The notes under the pieces were generated by a model that saw nothing but the letters and a program-made list of their open reading frames with translations, did not search any database and had not been told where the DNA came from. A DNA stretch of 64,000 bases from Pseudomonas lopnurensis. GTDB lineage: Bacteria; Pseudomonadota; Gammaproteobacteria; Pseudomonadales; Pseudomonadaceae. Below are positions 60,927-64,000 of this stretch, one piece after another. How positions within the stretch are numbered: the stretch's first letter is position 1; every line of letters starts with the position of its first letter. A program made the translations under genes and the position numbers. The DNA lies in contig NZ_JADDIX010000072.1 of assembly GCF_015070855.1 (NCBI RefSeq), positions 1,879 to 65,878 on the forward strand. The letters are read 5' to 3'.

Positions 60927-61890
60927 GCGACCAGCTTTCCACGTGGCCGCCGTGCGGTTGCACCAGCGCCTCCAGCGCGGCTTGCGGATCCTGCAGGGCA
61001 TAGAGGCCGGTGACGCGCTCGTCGGCCAGTGCCGGGTCCTGCAGCAGGATCCAGCCGGGATAGTGCGGCCGCAGCTGTTCCAGCAACTCGCCGATCGGCT
61101 GGTCTTCGGCGATCAGTTCGCCACGGCGCCAGGCGGCCACGCGCGCGGGTGGAACGCGGTCGCGCACGCACCGTCCGTCGCGGCCGTCCAGGCGCAGGCG
61201 TTCGCCGCCCTTGAGCAGGGTGTCGCGCCGCGGGTCCTTTACCCGCACCGAGCCGTGTTCGACGGCGACGCTCAGCGCCGGCCCCCGCAGCGCCACGGAG
61301 AATGCGGTGCCGGTGACTTCGACGCGGCTGTCGCCGGCCTGCACGATGAAGGGCCGTGAAGCGTCCGGGGTGACCTCGAAAAAGGCCTCGCCCTGCAGCA
61401 GCTCCAGATGCCGATGGTCGGTGTCGAAGCGCGGCCGGATGCTGCTGCCGCCCAACAGCCAGACCCGGCTGCCGTCTTCCAGCACCCACTGTCGGGGCGC
61501 GCCCTTGTCGTTATCGAGTTCGCCGTGCCCGTGCCAGGGCAGCAGCACCATGAGCAGCGCCAGGCAGGCGGCCAGCGCGCTGCCGATCAGGACGGCCCTG
61601 CGCCGGCGCGCGCCGGGCCAGCGCCCCTGACTGGTGACCGGCAACTGACCGCTGAGGCGCCAGACCCGCTCGGCCCGCCGCCAGGCCCGGGCATGGCCGG
61701 GAGAGGCCTGCTGCCAGGCGCGGCAGGCGGCGCGCAGCTCTTCGTCGTCGGGCGACTCCTGCAGCCAGAGCAGCCACTCCATGGCGCTGTTCCAGTGCGG
61801 GTCCTGGGGTGGAATGTCCTTCATCACGGTGCTCGCTGAATTCGTATGCCGGTCGTCCGCCGTGGAGGATGCTTGCGGGACGAGGTGCAT
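60901..61890 (-). CDS. FecR-family anti-sigma/sigma regulator
   Basis: 329 residues. N-terminal DUF4880-like segment (AMEWLLWLQESPDDEELRAACRAWQQ), one membrane segment near residues 97-117, then the periplasmic FecR domain (WVLEDGSRVWLLGGSSIRPRFD, GEAFFEVTPDASRPFIVQAGDSRVEVTGTAFSV). It relays the receptor's signal to the sigma factor. The ATG at 61890 overlaps the sigma stop (TGATG); an alternative ATG at 61824 gives a more typical N-terminus. Order sigma-fecR-receptor is that of fecIRA systems. Confidence 0.92.
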   Translation of the reverse strand: MHLVPQASSTADDRHTNSASTVMKDIPPQDPHWNSAMEWLLWLQESPDDEELRAACRAWQQASPGHARAWRRAERVWRLSGQLPVTSQGRWPGARRRRAVLIGSALAACLALLMVLLPWHGHGELDNDKGAPRQWVLEDGSRVWLLGGSSIRPRFDTDHRHLELLQGEAFFEVTPDASRPFIVQAGDSRVEVTGTAFSVALRGPALSVAVEHGSVRVKDPRRDTLLKGGERLRLDGRDGRCVRDRVPPARVAAWRRGELIAEDQPIGELLEQLRPHYPGWILLQDPALADERVTGLYALQDPQAALEALVQPHGGHVESWSPYLLVIRR

Positions 61891-62396
61891 CAGTATGACT
61901 CATCGTCCAGACAGGCCGCGCAATGGCCGAGCGCGGTTCGCACCAGCTGGTGCGCGAGGCCGACGGAGATGCCGAGGTGCGCGGCGATCTGCTGCAGGGT
62001 ATAGCCGCCCAGCCGGTGCATCTCGAAGGCGATGCGGGTGCGTTCCGGCAGCCGCGCCAGCGCCTCGGCGATCAGGCGCAGTTCGTCCTGCTGGCACAAT
62101 TGCTGTTCGGGGGAGGGCGTGCTCGCCGGCAGCTCGGCGAGCAGGTCGTTGGCGTCGTCCTGGCGCTGGTTGCTGCCGGCGCGCCGGGTCAGGTCCAACG
62201 CCAGGTTGCGCACGATACGGTAGAGATAGGCCAGCGGCTGGGCGAGATTGCTGCGCTCGGCCTGGCTGAAGCGCAACCAGGCCTCCTGGACGACTTCCTC
62301 GGCCTCGGCGCGGCAACCGGTGATCGGCGCCGCGTAATCCACGAGTGCCTTGCGATGGGTCACGAACAGATCGGTTCTGTTGCCTGGCTCGTTCAC
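61890..62396 (-). CDS. ECF RNA polymerase sigma factor (FecI group)
   Basis: 168 residues. Region 2 (LVDYAAPITGCRAEAEEVVQEAWLRF, LAYLYRIVRNLALDLTRR) and region 4 (LPERTRIAFEMHRLGGYTLQQIAAHLGISVGLAHQLVRTAL) of an extracytoplasmic-function sigma factor. It would be released by FecR when the receptor is loaded and then transcribe the receptor-peroxidase pair. A Fur-like site lies about 60-90 bp upstream, so it is probably iron-controlled. Confidence 0.93.
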   Translation of the reverse strand: MNEPGNRTDLFVTHRKALVDYAAPITGCRAEAEEVVQEAWLRFSQAERSNLAQPLAYLYRIVRNLALDLTRRAGSNQRQDDANDLLAELPASTPSPEQQLCQQDELRLIAEALARLPERTRIAFEMHRLGGYTLQQIAAHLGISVGLAHQLVRTALGHCAACLDDESY

Positions 62397-62453
62397 GATG
62401 GATGCTCTGGTTGGGGCGCAGGCCCGGTGGCGGGGCGATCCTAGCGTGAAGGC

Positions 62454-62483
62454 AAATTGTTATCAAACGCTAATTATTCTCAT
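62454..62483 (-). promoter_or_regulatory. Fur-box-like sequence ahead of the ECF sigma gene
   Basis: On the minus strand it reads GAGAATAATTAGCGTTTGA, matching about 11 of 19 positions of the GATAATGATAATCATTATC consensus, followed by an AT-rich ATAACAATTT. It is a lone AT-rich patch in GC-rich DNA and touches the cyaA stop codon. Confidence 0.5.
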
Positions 62484-64000
62484 CCATTCCTGAGCGCCAG
62501 GTTGAGCGCCGCTTCCAGCCTCGACTTGTAGCGCAGGTGCTGCACGGTCTGGCTGCGCCCCGTGCCGTGCAGGCCGGTGAGGTCGAGATCGGTGATGTAG
62601 CAGGGGTAGCGCTCGCCATTGCGCCGGCGTGCGAGGATGTGGCGCGCCACCGTGGCGAACAGCTCGGCACCGTACTCCAGACCGGAGAATTCCTGGTGGT
62701 TGCAGTACAGCGTGACCTGCGAGCGGCCCTGGTCGCCGGGTTCGATGATGGCCTGTACGTCGTAAAAGGGGTCGCTGACCGCGCCTTGCGGAGTGGGCCG
62801 TCGCTCCAGTTGCATGGCTCCGGCCGGGGTGTGGACGATGCGGTAGAGGTGGATGTCCAGCGTGCACGGCGCCAGGTCATCGGCCAGCGGCCACTGGGCG
62901 TTGCGCCGGTAGGCCAGTGATTGCAGGAAGCGCAGCAGCGGCATCAGCAGGCTCTGCTCGTCGCGATAGGGCAGTTGCTGGCGCCAGAGTGCGTTGCATT
63001 CGTCGAGCACGCTGAGTTCGGCGGTTTCGCCGACGATACGGTAGAACACCTGCAGGCAATCCGGACGTCCGAGCGGCAGGATCAGCGCCAGGTCGTCGCC
63101 GGCCAGCGCCTGCCGGTCGAGCCGGATCGGGCTGAATGCGTGGTGCGCCTCGCCCAAGTGCTCGAGCAGGGCCGGCCGGTCGCCGAGGCTGGCCAGGCTC
63201 GTTTCGCCGGCGATGCGTTGCAGCAGGTGGAACTGCTGGCGGATCTGCAACAGGTAGCGACCGTGATCGGCGGTGGCGAAGTTGCGACGGGCATCGTCGA
63301 AGATTTCCCGGACCCGCCGGGTGATGGCCTGGCCGCGGTTGCGCGCGAAACAGAATGCCTGCAGGTCCGGCCAGCCGGCATCGTCGGTCAGACCGGCGAA
63401 GTGCTCGCGCAGGCATTGGGGGAGTGCCTGCGGGCCTTCGAAGCGGGTCACCAGCAGCTCGTTCCAGCTGTTCAGCATGACCTGGTCGATGCTCAGCACC
63501 AGGTTCTCCGGCGTCGCGTTCTGGCCGAATTGCTCGCTGTTCACCGAATCGTTCTGGGGGATCGTGGGATCGACGCCGACATTGACCAGCAGCAGCACCC
63601 GGCTGGGCTGGCTGGCTGCCAGTAGCGCCTCTTCGCCGACCTGGGGCAGGGGCAGCGGTAGTGCACGGCGCAGGTCGTTGAACAGCGCAAACAGTTCCGC
63701 CTCGCTCAGGCCGCTGTCGCCGGGGAACAGCGACAGGTGGGTGCCGGTGTCGACCACGCCGTTGCGGTGGCACCAGGCAAGCAGCGCCACCAGCTCGCGG
63801 GAGCGCTTGAGCGGCGCGAAGTCCGGCCATTGCTGGGGCGTGAGGCTGCCCTGGTAGAGCGACCAGTGCACGTCGCCGGCGTCATCGTAGCCGTGCACCA
63901 GGGTCAGGCTGTCCTCGGCCATGTCCGGCGATATGCCGAGGTTGACCGTCTCGACCTTGCCGGCCTTGCGCTCGATGGCGGCGTACAGCCGGCGGCCGAG
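62480..64000 (-). CDS. cyaA: Class I adenylate cyclase, C-terminal part
   Basis: 506 codons of the C-terminal part; the gene continues beyond the right edge, as the frame is open to 64000 with LGRRLYAAIERKAGKVE before the internal Met at 63922. Class I cyclases make cAMP for Vfr/CRP; this part is the regulatory C-terminal half. The match includes LLVNVGVDPT, DQVMLNSWNELLVTRFEG and RYRSRLEAALNLA-like QHLRYKSRLEAALNLALRNG. In P. aeruginosa cyaA follows close after rnk; here the ECF/receptor module separates them. Confidence 0.92.
   Translation of the reverse strand, partial: LGRRLYAAIERKAGKVETVNLGISPDMAEDSLTLVHGYDDAGDVHWSLYQGSLTPQQWPDFAPLKRSRELVALLAWCHRNGVVDTGTHLSLFPGDSGLSEAELFALFNDLRRALPLPLPQVGEEALLAASQPSRVLLLVNVGVDPTIPQNDSVNSEQFGQNATPENLVLSIDQVMLNSWNELLVTRFEGPQALPQCLREHFAGLTDDAGWPDLQAFCFARNRGQAITRRVREIFDDARRNFATADHGRYLLQIRQQFHLLQRIAGETSLASLGDRPALLEHLGEAHHAFSPIRLDRQALAGDDLALILPLGRPDCLQVFYRIVGETAELSVLDECNALWRQQLPYRDEQSLLMPLLRFLQSLAYRRNAQWPLADDLAPCTLDIHLYRIVHTPAGAMQLERRPTPQGAVSDPFYDVQAIIEPGDQGRSQVTLYCNHQEFSGLEYGAELFATVARHILARRRNGERYPCYITDLDLTGLHGTGRSQTVQHLRYKSRLEAALNLALRNG

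Overview
The window is a chromosomal segment of a high-GC gammaproteobacterium of the Pseudomonas group, most likely Stutzerimonas (Pseudomonas stutzeri group). The gene order follows, with local gains and losses, the Pseudomonas aeruginosa block that runs spoT-rpoZ-gmk-yicC-rph-crc-pyrE-argB-algC-dut-coaBC-radC ... dadRA-pauR-cytochrome c5-xpt-rep ... comM-glnK-amtB-yjbQ-sutA ... xerC-dapF-lysA-lptM-cyaY-rnk-cyaA. Group-specific markers are Crc, SutA, AlgC and PauR. Two amtB genes in a row behind glnK, a starch/maltose-type GH13 pair and many short two-hairpin repeats suit the stutzeri group. I saw no rRNA, tRNA, CRISPR array, prophage or complete insertion sequence. The species assignment is inference from gene order and protein similarity recalled from memory.

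Layout. 1-13.8 kb is core: stringent response (spoT, partial), RNA polymerase omega, GMP kinase, the YicC RNase, RNase PH, Crc, pyrimidine synthesis (pyrE), a DUF3360 membrane protein, and the coaBC-dut-algC-argB operon, then radC. 13.8-22.9 kb is more variable: an unknown transporter-like protein with a thioesterase, a 3-hydroxyacyl-CoA dehydrogenase, a chemoreceptor, an unknown exported protein, a phospholipase D-type lipoprotein and a glutamylpolyamine-oxidase-like flavoprotein. 22.9-28.1 kb holds D-alanine catabolism (dadR, dadA, a RidA protein, but no dadX), the polyamine regulator pauR, cytochrome c5 and xpt.

28.3-37.9 kb is carbon metabolism: a trehalose-synthase-like GH13 enzyme with an alpha-glucosidase, divergent from a GAPDH/cyclodeaminase-like pair; then an Fe-alcohol dehydrogenase with a (methyl)malonate-semialdehyde dehydrogenase and an IclR regulator, with paired palindromes around the promoter. 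38-46.1 kb carries the Rep helicase, a GGDEF-EAL protein, the BetT choline transporter, comM and ubiK. 46.2-50.5 kb is the nitrogen block: an NtrC-type site and a sigma-54 promoter precede glnK-amtB1-amtB2, followed by yjbQ and sutA. 50.7-55.4 kb is the lptM-lysA-dapF-DUF484-xerC-HAD operon, with cyaY and rnk on the other strand.

56.6-62.4 kb, between rnk and cyaA, is the most notable accessory module: an ECF sigma factor, a FecR anti-sigma regulator, a TonB-dependent receptor with a signalling (STN) domain, and a di-haem peroxidase translationally coupled to the receptor. The receptor's plug and barrel have clearly lower GC than its signalling domain and its neighbours, and a repeat element has duplicated the 3' end of fecR. 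A substrate cannot be named from sequence alone. Intergenic DNA is rich in about 70-bp elements made of two hairpins whose outer ends read GTAGG...CCTAC.
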